Shown here: positions 17,044-25,935 of the stretch, piece by piece | Layout of the letters: each line of letters opens with the position of its first letter | How positions within the stretch are numbered: the first letter of the stretch is position 1 | NCBI RefSeq assembly: GCF_025151995.1 | Contig: NZ_CP102290.1 | Span: 2,852,001-2,916,000, forward strand | Origin: Ruminococcus gauvreauii | Lineage (GTDB): Bacteria > Bacillota > Clostridia > Lachnospirales > Lachnospiraceae | DNA: 64,000 bases | Reading direction: 5' to 3' | Notes under the pieces: generated by a model | The model's database searches: none | What the model was told of the DNA's origin: nothing | Seen by the model: only the letters and a program-made list of their open reading frames with translations | Made by a program: the position numbers and the translations under genes

Positions 17044-19491
17044 GTGCAAAGAGAATTATTTGAAGTAAAAAGAGAACGCTTTCATCTGCTGGACCCTGAT
17101 GTGTATATTCTGCAGGGGAGCTGGCCGAAGGAATATGAACCGCAGGTCCTGCTGGACGGCCGCCGCATCTCGGACGTCAGGCTTGAGGACTGGGAAAATA
17201 CGAGCGCGTTGGAACGGTTTGCGGATCTGGATCTGATGAAGGGAAAGAAAGTTACGCTTTTTGTCCGGCTTCCGCAGGATCTGAACAAGTGTAAACGTCT
17301 GAAGATTTATGCCCTGCGCGGAAATGAGAAAATTCTCTGGTTTTCCATTGCGGTGCGGGACCTTGTCAGACGACAGGGGAAGCCATTCTATTATATTGAG
17401 GAAGAAAAAGCCAGTCCATCGTCGAAAACGCTGAAGGTCAGAGGCTGGGCTGTATACCGGACGCCGGTTACGATCAGTGTCTATGATGAGCAGGGCAAAA
17501 AAATTCCCTGCGATATTCAGAGGAACAACCGGGTGGACGCCGTGGAAATGTTTAAAGAGACGCAAGTCGAGAGCAAATGTGGGTTTTATCTGGAACTTGA
17601 CGGCGTGAAGACGAAGACGGTTTACCTCGTATTCCGGGCGGAGGGCAGCAAAGCAGTCTATCCGATCCAGATGCAGTCTGCGTTTATTGTGAAAAATAAA
17701 GTTCAGCGGCTGGCGAAAAAGGGTACGCGGTATCTGGCTTCCCATGGCGTAAAGGCGCTTGCCGTAAAAGTCGCAGGTAAGATCGCCGGTATGAAAAAGG
17801 CGCCTGTCTCCTATGACAAGTGGCTGCCCAGACACCTGCCGACATCGGCGGAGCTGGACAGACAGCGCCAGGCGGTATTTGCGGTCCGGCCAAAGTTCAG
17901 TATCGTGGTACCGCTCTATAAGACGCCGCTGCTTTATCTGGAGGCGCTGATCGCGTCTGTGAAAGAGCAGACATACCCCGAGTGGGAACTTTGCCTGTCG
18001 GACGGAAGCGGACCGGATTCACCGATCGCGGACGCCCTTTTGCGGTATGCGGGGGCTGATGAACGCATCAGAGTGATCTCTCATGAGGCGCCGCTTAAAA
18101 TCTCAGAGAATACAAATGCGGCGATCGCCGCCGCGACGGGTGAATTTATCGTATTTGCCGACCATGATGATGTTCTGACGCCGAATGCACTGTATGAGTG
18201 CGTGAAGGCGCTGAACGAGCAGCCGGAAACAGAAATTTTTTATTCGGATGAGGACAAGATGTCCATGGACGGGCATAAGTTCTTTCAGCCTCACTTCAAA
18301 CCGGATTTTAACCTGGATCTGCTGTGCACGGTCAATTATATCTGTCATCTGTTTGTTGCCAGGCGCAGCGTGATCGAAAAAGCGGGTGTTCTCAGGCCCG
18401 AGTTTGACGGGGCGCAGGATTATGATTTTATCTTCCGCTGCATTGAGGCGAGCGACAGGATCTGCCACATTCCCAAGATCCTTTATCACTGGCGCAGCCA
18501 TGAGGACTCCACATCGGAGAATCCGGAGAGCAAGCTGTATGCGTTTGACGCCGGTCAGCGTGCCGTGCAGGCACATTACGACCGGCTGGGAATCCGCGCG
18601 GAGGTGTCTAAAGGGGAGTATCTGGGGCTGTACCGTACCAGATTTCTGCGGGATTATGATCCGCTGATATCCATTATCATTCCGAACAAGGATCATACGG
18701 AAGATCTGGACCGGTGTATTCAGTCGATCGAGGAGAAATCCACATACAAAAATTATGAATATATCATTGTGGAAAATAACAGTACGGAAGAGGAGACGTT
18801 TGAGTACTATAAAAAGCTGGAACTCGAAAACCCCAGAGCTCATGTGATTTACTGGGATGGCATTTTCAACTACTCCCTGATCAATAATTTCGGCGCGCAG
18901 CATGCAAAGGGCGAATATTTTCTGCTTCTGAACAACGACACGGAGATCATCAACCCGGACTGCCTGGAGGAGCTGCTCGGATATTGTATGCGTGATGACG
19001 TGGGCGCCGTGGGTGCCCGGCTGTATTTTGAGGACGATACAATTCAGCATGCGGGCGTCGTGATCGGATTCGGCGGAATTGCAGGTCACTGTTTCGTGAT
19101 GCAGCCAAGAGGATATACGGGTTACTGCCACAGGATCATCTGTGCGCAGGACTACAGTGCGGTGACGGCCGCCTGCATGATGGTGAAGAGAAGTATATTC
19201 GAACAGGTCGGGGGGCTGAGTGAAGAGCTGCAGGTGGCGTTTAATGACATTGACTTCTGCATGAAGATAAGAAAGGCAGGTAAACTGATTGTCTACAATC
19301 CATATGCAGAACTCTACCACTATGAGTCCAAATCCAGGGGACTGGAGGACACGCCGGAGAAAGTGGCACGGTTTAACCGGGAAATCGCGATTTTCGAAAA
19401 GAAATGGCCGGATATTTTCAAAACGGGGGATCCGTATTATAACCCGAATCTGACGCTTGACAGTCAGGATTTTTCACTGAGACGGATATAG
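17044..19491 (+). CDS. Large glycosyltransferase with two GT2 domains, paralog of previous gene
   Basis: The start is GTG at 17044, placed by the GGAGG just upstream. The 815-residue product has an N-terminal region (about 1-210) with a beta-module containing VRGWAV and a later CGFYLEL, analogous to the preceding gene's modules. GT2 domain one begins at about 282 (KFSIVVPLYKTP, later ADHDD) and GT2 domain two has IIIPNKDH and LLNNDTEI. The C-terminal sixty residues are very close to the same region of the preceding gene, including the YHYESKSRGLEDTPEK stretch. Divergence elsewhere suggests different linkage specificities after duplication. Confidence 0.85.
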   Translation: MQRELFEVKRERFHLLDPDVYILQGSWPKEYEPQVLLDGRRISDVRLEDWENTSALERFADLDLMKGKKVTLFVRLPQDLNKCKRLKIYALRGNEKILWFSIAVRDLVRRQGKPFYYIEEEKASPSSKTLKVRGWAVYRTPVTISVYDEQGKKIPCDIQRNNRVDAVEMFKETQVESKCGFYLELDGVKTKTVYLVFRAEGSKAVYPIQMQSAFIVKNKVQRLAKKGTRYLASHGVKALAVKVAGKIAGMKKAPVSYDKWLPRHLPTSAELDRQRQAVFAVRPKFSIVVPLYKTPLLYLEALIASVKEQTYPEWELCLSDGSGPDSPIADALLRYAGADERIRVISHEAPLKISENTNAAIAAATGEFIVFADHDDVLTPNALYECVKALNEQPETEIFYSDEDKMSMDGHKFFQPHFKPDFNLDLLCTVNYICHLFVARRSVIEKAGVLRPEFDGAQDYDFIFRCIEASDRICHIPKILYHWRSHEDSTSENPESKLYAFDAGQRAVQAHYDRLGIRAEVSKGEYLGLYRTRFLRDYDPLISIIIPNKDHTEDLDRCIQSIEEKSTYKNYEYIIVENNSTEEETFEYYKKLELENPRAHVIYWDGIFNYSLINNFGAQHAKGEYFLLLNNDTEIINPDCLEELLGYCMRDDVGAVGARLYFEDDTIQHAGVVIGFGGIAGHCFVMQPRGYTGYCHRIICAQDYSAVTAACMMVKRSIFEQVGGLSEELQVAFNDIDFCMKIRKAGKLIVYNPYAELYHYESKSRGLEDTPEKVARFNREIAIFEKKWPDIFKTGDPYYNPNLTLDSQDFSLRRI

Positions 19492-19506
19492 GAGGATAAG
19501 ATAACG

Positions 19507-20349
19507 ATGCGAATATTGGTAACTGGAGTCAAAGGCCAGCTTGGCTATGACGTGGTAAATGAGCTTACAAAGCGCGGTCATGAGGCCGTAGGAGTCGATG
19601 TGGAGGAGATGGACATCACAGACCCAGGAGCTGTGGAGCGTGTCATCACTGATGCGCGTGTGGAAGCAGTCATCCACTGTGCCGCATACACCGCCGTTGA
19701 TGCAGCGGAGGATCATGTGGATATCTGCCGCAGGGTCAACGCGTACGGAACCGAAAATGTAGCGAAAGTCTGTGAAAAACTGGACCTGAAGATGATGTAC
19801 ATCAGCACGGATTACGTTTTTGACGGCGAGGGAACACGTCCCTGGGAACCGGATGATGAACGGCACCCATTGAACATCTATGGACAGACCAAGTATGAGG
19901 GCGAGGTGGCGGTGACAGACCACGTAGAAAAATTTTTTATCGTCCGTATCGCCTGGGTGTTCGGCGTAAACGGCAAAAACTTTATCAAGACGATGCTGAA
20001 GCTCGGAGAGACGCATGATACGCTCACCGTTGTGGATGATCAGACAGGTTCGCCGACGTATACGTACGATCTGGCGGTTCTGCTTGTGGATATGATCCTG
20101 ACGGATAAATACGGGTTTTATCATGCGACCAATGAAGGACTTTGCACCTGGTATGAATTTGCAGCGGAGATTTTCCGCCAGGCGGGTATGCATGTGAATG
20201 TAGTTCCGGTAGGGAGCGAAGAATATCCTGCAAAGGCGAAACGCCCTTACAACAGCCGTATGAACAAAGACAAGCTGGATGACAACGGTTTTCACAGACT
20301 TCCGCCATGGCAGGACGCGCTGGGCCGCTATCTGAAAGAGATCCTGTGA
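19507..20349 (+). CDS. rmlD: dTDP-4-dehydrorhamnose reductase
   Basis: The 280-residue short-chain reductase begins MRILVTGVKGQLGYDV, the RmlD nucleotide-binding loop. It has STDYVFDGEG with the catalytic Thr region and YGQTKYEGE with the Tyr-x3-Lys pair. It reduces the RmlC product with NAD(P)H to dTDP-L-rhamnose, completing the pathway whose first three steps are encoded at 7540-10137. A GGAGG precedes the ATG by about ten bases. Confidence 0.95.
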   Translation: MRILVTGVKGQLGYDVVNELTKRGHEAVGVDVEEMDITDPGAVERVITDARVEAVIHCAAYTAVDAAEDHVDICRRVNAYGTENVAKVCEKLDLKMMYISTDYVFDGEGTRPWEPDDERHPLNIYGQTKYEGEVAVTDHVEKFFIVRIAWVFGVNGKNFIKTMLKLGETHDTLTVVDDQTGSPTYTYDLAVLLVDMILTDKYGFYHATNEGLCTWYEFAAEIFRQAGMHVNVVPVGSEEYPAKAKRPYNSRMNKDKLDDNGFHRLPPWQDALGRYLKEIL

Positions 20350-20366
20350 TTCCCGGGAGATGCCAA

Positions 20367-21788
20367 ATGAAGGATGAAAAAAAAGAGTTCCGTATTGAGC
20401 TGGTATTTTTGATTGCCGTTTTCGTTTTTCTTGTTCTGTGGGCAGTTGTCCAGCCGTTTAATGCATCGCCGGATGAGGCGATGCGGTATCAGATTGTGGA
20501 TTTTATTGCACGTCACGGCACGCTGCCTCACGGCGGAGACCCGGAAGTTCGGGATGCGATGTGGGGAATCTCCTATGGATTCAATCCGATTCTTTCGTAT
20601 ATTTTTTCGGCGGGGTTTGTCAAAATCACATCATTTTTCACTTCGGGTGAACAGGCACTGCTGATAGCCGCGCGCATGGTGAACGTAATGCTGGGGACCG
20701 GGTTTGCCTTTCTGGTGCGGCGGATCGCACGGCGGCTGTTTCAAAAGCCGGCCGGATGGTTTTTCACGCTAGCGGTGACGTTTCTGCCGGGCTGTCTGTT
20801 CGTGTTTTCCTATGTCAACACGGATGGACTGGCGCTGTTCTCGACGGCCCTGATCATTCTGATGTGGGTGCGGGCGCTGGAAAGCGGCTGGGAAATCAGG
20901 ACGTGTGCAGGACTCGGTACGGGAATCGGACTGTGTGCCATGTCATACTACAACGCATACGGAGTGATCCTCGCGAGCATTCTGTTTTTCTGCGTCACGG
21001 TTCTGCTGTGCAGAGACCGGAAATGGGATGTTCGGTTTCTGCTTTCGAGGGGACTGCTGATCACGGCGTTTGTCGCGGCGATCGCGGGCTGGTGGTTCAT
21101 ACGCAGTTATATCATCTATGACGGCGATATCCTGGGGATGCGGACGTCGTCGCAGTATGCCGAGATGTACGCGGTGGAAGAGCTGAAGCCGTCGAACCGT
21201 CAGACGATACAGTCCACGGGGATGTCCATTCTGGGGATGATGGCGTTTGTGCCCGGGGACTGGCAGCACAACTGGCTGATGACGGTTATGGTGAGCTTCA
21301 TCGGCACGTTCGGTTTTATGAAGGTCTTCATGCCGTTCCTGCTGAGCAAGCTGTATATTCTGCTGTTCGGTGTCGGAGGTGCAGGCGTGCTGACTGGTAT
21401 TCGGCGGTTGTTTTTTGTCAGGAAGGACAGATGTGAGTGCAGAAAAGTCATGATAGGCATGGAGAGTGCTCAGGTGAAGGTCATTTACCGGCGGGAGCGA
21501 TGGAACCCTGAAAATGTATTCCGGTGGGCGATGCTTGTGACGATGGCTGTTCCGCCCATCGTGCTGGTGTGGTATGCTTATACAAGTGATTTTCAGGCGC
21601 AGGGCAGGTATGTGATGCCTGCGGTGATCCCTGTCATGTATTTCGTGACGCTCGGATATGAGCAATGGTTCTCGGGGATATTAAAAAAAGAAAAGGCCGG
21701 CAGATGGTTTTTCCTGCTCGCCTGTATGTTCTTTATCATCAGCGCGGTCTATACTTATGCAGCGGTCTTCTTGCCGTCCTGCAGATAA
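20367..21788 (+). CDS. DUF2142-type membrane protein (probable GT-C glycosyltransferase)
   Basis: The frame extends upstream into rmlD, but GGGAGA at 20355-20360 supports the ATG at 20367, giving 473 residues. A first helix is followed by FNASPDEAMRYQIV, an acidic motif in the first periplasmic-side loop like that of the DUF2142 protein at 5526. About ten further helices follow. It probably transfers a sugar from a polyprenyl-phosphate donor outside the cell. A likely partner pair is the GT2 at 24071-25006 and the SMR-like flippase genes at 25231-25912. A strong terminator follows immediately. Confidence 0.7.
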   Translation: MKDEKKEFRIELVFLIAVFVFLVLWAVVQPFNASPDEAMRYQIVDFIARHGTLPHGGDPEVRDAMWGISYGFNPILSYIFSAGFVKITSFFTSGEQALLIAARMVNVMLGTGFAFLVRRIARRLFQKPAGWFFTLAVTFLPGCLFVFSYVNTDGLALFSTALIILMWVRALESGWEIRTCAGLGTGIGLCAMSYYNAYGVILASILFFCVTVLLCRDRKWDVRFLLSRGLLITAFVAAIAGWWFIRSYIIYDGDILGMRTSSQYAEMYAVEELKPSNRQTIQSTGMSILGMMAFVPGDWQHNWLMTVMVSFIGTFGFMKVFMPFLLSKLYILLFGVGGAGVLTGIRRLFFVRKDRCECRKVMIGMESAQVKVIYRRERWNPENVFRWAMLVTMAVPPIVLVWYAYTSDFQAQGRYVMPAVIPVMYFVTLGYEQWFSGILKKEKAGRWFFLLACMFFIISAVYTYAAVFLPSCR

Positions 21789-21789
21789 C

Positions 21790-21836
21790 AAAAAATGCCG
21801 CCGGCTTCTCATGATCGAAGCCGGCAGCATTTTTTG
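21790..21836. terminator. Bidirectional terminator between convergent genes
   Basis: GCCGGCTTC (21800-21808) pairs perfectly with GAAGCCGGC (21817-21825). ATGC/GCAT and a run of A on the left and T on the right extend it, so it can end transcription on both strands. It separates the forward polysaccharide operon from the inverted three-gene island. Confidence 0.92.
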
Positions 21837-21840
21837 AATT

Positions 21841-23100
21841 TCAGTGATTTTCCGGATACCGGGGCATCTCGTTTCGGTAGAGAAGTTCCTTTCCGCGAAT
21901 ATCTTTCACGGTCATCGTATCATAGATCCGCTGTGTGACGCTGTCGATGTATGGACGCGTCTTTCCGGTAATGTCATAGCGGGCAAAGTAGGGATTCGGA
22001 CCGTGCATAACGACTGCTTCCCCTTCCCTGTAAAACAGCTGGCTCTCCGCAACTTCCGGCCATTCCGTGATTTCAAGAGCGGTCTGCTGGCTGCCGATAT
22101 ACCCCGGCCTGCTGTGAAAATACAGGACGGCGCTGTGCTTTGCCATAAATGCAGAGTGTTCGTTCAAAGTTTTTCTGAGAGCATCTCTGTCATAGATGGA
22201 ATCAAGGAGCAGTTTTTCGATGGACAGGCCGCTGCTGTATTCTATGAGCTCGTGCTCATATCCCAGGAAGCGTCCCGCAATCTCACAGACCTCGACCGCC
22301 TGCCCGGGAGCCCAGAAGAACTGCATAGACAATGCCCCTTCAGTCTGGCCAGTGGCGGCGATGAACTTTTCCAGAATATTTTTGGCAGGTTCATAGACAT
22401 CACCGATCAGGCGGGATGGATAGACATTTCTGGTACTGATGGGAACATCACGCGTTCCGGTCCCGGTCTTTTCGCGGTCTGCGATACTGAGAATATGAAC
22501 CTGGCCGTCCATTACCCAGGACATCAGATTGAATTCATACCCTGTATTGTATTCTTCAACGAGAATTTCTTTCACACGCGAGGTCGAGCAGGCGCGGGAA
22601 AAATACCGGCGTACCTCTGCGGGGGAGTTCAGCACATACAGTCCGCGGGAGCCGTACATATCCAGCGGTTTGGTCACGGCCGGAAAACGAAGCTCTGAAA
22701 GTTCCGTATCGGAAAATCCGCGTTTCAGGCATACGTGGCGCGGTGTTGCGATGCTGAGCGAATTCAGAAGCTGCTTCATCTTCATTTTATTTCGGTAGAA
22801 CGGCAGCTGTTCGGGTTTGAGATAGCAATCCAGGCCGGCCTTATCGGAGGACCTGACCATGCATTCAAACAGGAGGTCGGAAAACGAGGTGATAATGGCG
22901 TCTACATCATGCTGGCGGGCATAGCGCGACAGGGACACTGTTTCGCGGACATCGATATCGTAGGCAAAATCCGCAATCTGTTTTGCGGGACTGTCGGGGT
23001 ATCCGTCGCAGACAACGGTGCAGATACCGCGTTCCTTTGCCAGTTTAACCAGCTGTGTAAATTCATTCAGGGAACCTAAAATCATTAAACGTTTTTTCAT
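21841..23100 (-). CDS. ATP-grasp superfamily ligase
   Basis: The 419-residue protein begins with a Rossmann-like pre-ATP-grasp domain (KRLMILGSLNEF, then VVCDGYPDSPAKQIADFAY), the arrangement of carboxylase and ligase ATP-grasp enzymes. The central region has the RNKMKMKQLL helix, KPLDMYGSRGLYV as nucleotide loop, VEEYNTGYEFN and VCEIAGRFLGYEH. These are the expected ATP and metal positions. Such enzymes form amide or carboxylate-amine bonds by acyl-phosphate. Within a glycan locus it may attach an amino acid or acid to an amino sugar, but no acceptor can be named. It ends the inverted island. Confidence 0.75.
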   Translation of the reverse strand: MKKRLMILGSLNEFTQLVKLAKERGICTVVCDGYPDSPAKQIADFAYDIDVRETVSLSRYARQHDVDAIITSFSDLLFECMVRSSDKAGLDCYLKPEQLPFYRNKMKMKQLLNSLSIATPRHVCLKRGFSDTELSELRFPAVTKPLDMYGSRGLYVLNSPAEVRRYFSRACSTSRVKEILVEEYNTGYEFNLMSWVMDGQVHILSIADREKTGTGTRDVPISTRNVYPSRLIGDVYEPAKNILEKFIAATGQTEGALSMQFFWAPGQAVEVCEIAGRFLGYEHELIEYSSGLSIEKLLLDSIYDRDALRKTLNEHSAFMAKHSAVLYFHSRPGYIGSQQTALEITEWPEVAESQLFYREGEAVVMHGPNPYFARYDITGKTRPYIDSVTQRIYDTMTVKDIRGKELLYRNEMPRYPENH

Positions 23101-23103
23101 AGA

Positions 23104-24069
23104 TTATTCTCCAAACTGCTGCGTCACTGTGAGGACTGCATCTGCAAGGTGTTCCATCTCCCAGTTTCCATAGCGCTGGTCACAGGGAAGCGGGAGAATG
23201 TTGGCGGCAAGATCATATTCTACTGATTCCTCCGGCATGGATGCAATGACATTATTCCAGTAGACAGGAATATAGATATGCAAAGAAGCCAGTTCTCTGC
23301 GGATGGCAGGTCCGTTTCTGGTGTAAAACGGATAGGCAAACGGTCCGTCCGGAACGATATGATTCATGATGTTATCCTGTTCGAGGCGCTCACTCAGATA
23401 CCGGTAGTTGCGGCTGCGCGTGCGGCGCACGGCGTCATAATCAATTCCGTTTAATATGTTTCTGGTGATGAGGGACATATTTTTAACGGGCTCGCTGTGA
23501 AAACTGTCTGCTGCCGCCAGCATTTCAGTGTAATGATCGGAGGCGGTATCCTCCAGACGGCCGAGCAGGTGCGCCATCCTGTGCTGGGACTGGTCTGTCA
23601 CAGGAACAGGGGGCAGTGTCTGGCTGCAGGAAAGATATGCCCCGTCACTCACGCCAAAATATTTCCGGCAGGAGTACAGTGTCGGAATGTTTTTCAGCGG
23701 CCGCTGGAAGAAGCTCTGCGTGTTGTCGACGATGATCCGTTCGTACCGCTGAGAAAATGCAAGGATCTGTTCGTCTGACAGCTGGCCGTAGTAATTGATC
23801 AGGTAGAGATATTCATCATCGGATAGTTCACAATCCAGCACCGGGGCCAGGTTTTTGTCCAGATGATAGTAGTGCAGGGAAAAGCCTGCCCGCTCACATG
23901 CGCTGGTCACCGAATCACAGATAAGGTAAGGCACGTGCAGAGTCCTGCATTGCAGCGATTCCAGCAAATAAACCAGGGCAGTTCGGCCCAGGTTTAATTC
24001 GCAGAGACCGGAATAATAAGGCCGGCTGTTCAGATGTTCCAGTTCGAAATATCCGCCTATTTCCATCAT
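23104..24069 (-). CDS. DegT/aminotransferase-like PLP-fold protein
   Basis: The start is placed at 24069 by GGAGG (complement of 24076-24080), giving 321 residues. The frame is open further upstream but would overlap the next gene. The fold resembles DegT/DnrJ enzymes: LGRTALVYLLESL near the start, IIVDNTQSF with Asp115 at the cofactor nitrogen position, and SCRKYFGVSDGAYL with Lys136 as probable Schiff-base lysine. The sequence is more divergent and shorter than the WecE-type enzyme at 25936. Its substrate is unknown. Context with the ATP-grasp and GT2 genes points to making or attaching an amino-containing substituent. Confidence 0.6.
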   Translation of the reverse strand: MMEIGGYFELEHLNSRPYYSGLCELNLGRTALVYLLESLQCRTLHVPYLICDSVTSACERAGFSLHYYHLDKNLAPVLDCELSDDEYLYLINYYGQLSDEQILAFSQRYERIIVDNTQSFFQRPLKNIPTLYSCRKYFGVSDGAYLSCSQTLPPVPVTDQSQHRMAHLLGRLEDTASDHYTEMLAAADSFHSEPVKNMSLITRNILNGIDYDAVRRTRSRNYRYLSERLEQDNIMNHIVPDGPFAYPFYTRNGPAIRRELASLHIYIPVYWNNVIASMPEESVEYDLAANILPLPCDQRYGNWEMEHLADAVLTVTQQFGE

Positions 24070-24070
24070 G

Positions 24071-25006
24071 TTATTCCTCCGTATCTTTCTGGCGCACCGT
24101 ATAGTGCGGCATTTTTTTAGATTCATTCAGAATATTCATCAGGTACATGCCGATAATGCCCAGGGAGAGCAGTATCAGGCTGAATCCGCAGAGCATAATC
24201 AGTATCAGAGACGTCCAGCCCTCCACGGAAGCGCCAAAGATCAGATAGCGTATCAGATAATACAATGCAAGCAGTACGCTGACTGCAAATCCCAGGATTC
24301 CGATATCCCGCACGACGAGAAGAGGAAATGCGGTATGGTTCGTGATATCGTAGATCAGATCCCTGACCAGCCGCCTGAAAGGGTAACCACTTTTCCCGTA
24401 AGCACGGGCGTCGTGGCGTACCGGCACATTGATGATCCTGTTGGAGGTCTGTACCAGCAGATTGCCGATCTGCGGAAGGTGTGTGTTTGTCGTCAGTATG
24501 GCGTCTACGATAAACTTCCGCATCAGCCGGAAACTTGTGATCTCCAGATCCGGATCTTTCCCGAGCATCTTGGAAGTCGCCCAGACAGAGAAACGCGTGC
24601 CCAGTCTCCGGATAAAGTTATGTTTGCGGCCTTCATATTTTGCGAGAATGACATCCACGTCATCCCGTTCATTCATCACAGAGATCATCTTCGGAAGCTC
24701 TTCCGGAGGATGCTGCAGGTCGTCATCCATTGTGATCACGAAATCACCTCTGGCATAGGAAAAACCACACAGCAGGGCAGGATGCTGACCGAAATTTCTG
24801 GCCATCTGTATGATCCTGACACGCCGGTCACGGCTGCGCAGCTGCTTCATGATCTGGTACGAATTATCCCGGGAACTGTCATCAACCAGGATAAGTTCAA
24901 AGTCCTCGCGGAGTGTCTGTTCGAACACATCACGCAGGCGTGTATATAACTCTTCAAGGGTATGTTCTGAATTATAGACGGGAACAACCACAGAATATAA
25001 ACTCAT
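24071..25006 (-). CDS. Polyprenyl-phosphate glycosyltransferase, GT2 with two C-terminal membrane helices
   Basis: The 311-residue protein has a GT2 domain (YSVVVPVYNSEHTL, then LVDDSSRDNS and TMDDDLQHPPEE as metal site). Two strong hydrophobic helices lie at about 230-285. This is the architecture of GtrB, ArnC and YfdH, which load a sugar onto undecaprenyl phosphate. AGGAGACAGAAC precedes the ATG. It is first in the inverted operon and transcribed away from the SMR-like pair, which could flip its product. Confidence 0.88.
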   Translation of the reverse strand: MSLYSVVVPVYNSEHTLEELYTRLRDVFEQTLREDFELILVDDSSRDNSYQIMKQLRSRDRRVRIIQMARNFGQHPALLCGFSYARGDFVITMDDDLQHPPEELPKMISVMNERDDVDVILAKYEGRKHNFIRRLGTRFSVWATSKMLGKDPDLEITSFRLMRKFIVDAILTTNTHLPQIGNLLVQTSNRIINVPVRHDARAYGKSGYPFRRLVRDLIYDITNHTAFPLLVVRDIGILGFAVSVLLALYYLIRYLIFGASVEGWTSLILIMLCGFSLILLSLGIIGMYLMNILNESKKMPHYTVRQKDTEE

Positions 25007-25063
25007 GTTCTGTCTCCTTTGTTTCTTTTTTGTGACTCGCGGTACTTAAAAGTAACCCTCTTT

Positions 25064-25092
25064 ATCATAGCATTATAAAAAGTTCATTTCAA
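25064..25092 (-). promoter_or_regulatory. Promoter for the inverted island
   Basis: On the minus strand TTGAAA (complement of 25087-25092) and TATGAT (complement of 25064-25069) are 17 bases apart, about 58 bases before the GT2 start at 25006. Confidence 0.6.
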
Positions 25093-25111
25093 CTGATATC
25101 TGGGATATTGG

Positions 25112-25140
25112 TTGAAGCCTTGATGGAATCGTGATATAAT
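25112..25140 (+). promoter_or_regulatory. Promoter for SMR pair and wecE-like operon
   Basis: TTGAAG (25112-25117) and TATAAT (25135-25140) are 17 bases apart. The transcript would start near 25147, so the inverted repeat at 25158-25191 would lie in its 5' leader. This promoter is back-to-back with the minus-strand promoter at 25064-25092. Confidence 0.7.
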
Positions 25141-25150
25141 CAATTAGTTT

Positions 25151-25191
25151 AATACCGGGGTCAAAAGATCATGAAAAATACCTTTTGACCC
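25151..25191. repeat. Intergenic inverted repeat, copy 1
   Basis: GGGTCAAAAG (25158-25167) and CTTTTGACCC (25182-25191) form a perfect 10-base inverted repeat with a 14-base loop. The same arms, with the preceding ATACC, recur at 44041-44093 upstream of the carbamate kinase gene. This is the only such pair I found in the window. It could be a small dispersed palindromic repeat or a shared RNA or protein-binding element. Confidence 0.8.
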
Positions 25192-25230
25192 AATATTTTA
25201 GTTTCACGAAATGAAAAATCGGGAGAAATC

Positions 25231-25581
25231 ATGGGAAAAACAAAGGATTACGTACAGCTGCACCTGAATATTCTGCTGTTTTCTTTGACGGGGATTTTTT
25301 CGAAGCTGGCTTCTATCCAGTATAATAAGGAAGGACTTACCTCCGTCTGGCTCTATGTGTTTCTGTTTTTAATGATCGCCGACTGTGGGATCTATGCCAT
25401 AGCCTGGCAGAAAGTGATAAAAAAGTTTACGCTGTCGACGGCTTACGCGAATAAAAGCGTGTATCTGATCTGGTCACAGGTCTGGGCAGTTCTGATATTC
25501 AGAGAGAACCTGACGGTGAACAACATAATCGGTATGCTGATCGTATTTATCGGAGTGATGGTGGTGCAGAGATATGAATAG
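25231..25581 (+). CDS. Small EamA/SMR-like membrane protein (ArnE-like flippase subunit)
   Basis: This 116-residue protein has four predicted membrane helices. Its final part (AVLIFRENLTVNNIIGMLIVFIGVMVV) matches the end of small multidrug-resistance and EamA-type half-transporters. It overlaps the next gene, which encodes a similar protein, by eight bases, so a heterodimer is likely. In the Arn system ArnE and ArnF form such a pair and flip undecaprenyl-phosphate aminoarabinose. Context with a polyprenyl-phosphate glycosyltransferase and an amino-sugar aminotransferase makes a lipid-sugar flippase more likely than drug efflux. Confidence 0.75.
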   Translation: MGKTKDYVQLHLNILLFSLTGIFSKLASIQYNKEGLTSVWLYVFLFLMIADCGIYAIAWQKVIKKFTLSTAYANKSVYLIWSQVWAVLIFRENLTVNNIIGMLIVFIGVMVVQRYE

Positions 25582-25912
25582 AATGTATATGCTGCTGATG
25601 TTTGCGGGAACATTTTTTACGGCTTTCTCGCAGATACTGCTGAAATTAAGTGCCGGGAAAACTTACCGGCATCCAATATATGAGTACCTGAACTGGCGGG
25701 TTATGCTGGCTTACGGCCTGTTTTTTGGCGTACTGCTGCTCAATACCTATGCTTATACAAGGGTGGACATGAAGTACGGAGCCGTGATCGACTCCTTTGC
25801 TTATGTGTTCGTACTGCTGATGTCCTGGCTGATTCTGAAGGAAAAGATCACGAAGGGGAAACTGATCGGAAACATGATCATTATAGCAGGAATCATTATT
25901 TATACGATTTAG
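25574..25912 (+). CDS. Small EamA/SMR-like membrane protein (ArnF-like flippase subunit)
   Basis: The protein has 112 residues and four predicted helices. It opens with an FFTAFSQILLKLSAGK helix and closes with SWLILKEKITKGKLIGNMII, matching the SMR/ArnF pattern. Its start lies inside the end of the preceding gene, indicating translational coupling of the two halves. It probably helps carry a polyprenyl-linked amino sugar across the membrane for the GT-C enzyme at 20367 or 5526. Confidence 0.75.
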   Translation: MNRMYMLLMFAGTFFTAFSQILLKLSAGKTYRHPIYEYLNWRVMLAYGLFFGVLLLNTYAYTRVDMKYGAVIDSFAYVFVLLMSWLILKEKITKGKLIGNMIIIAGIIIYTI

Positions 25913-25935
25913 TCGGAACAAACCGGAGGATACTT

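Noticed and set aside
25231..25912. Multidrug efflux SMR pair
   Set aside because: The family would allow it, but the position between a polyprenyl-phosphate glycosyltransferase and an amino-sugar aminotransferase fits an ArnEF-like lipid-sugar flippase better.
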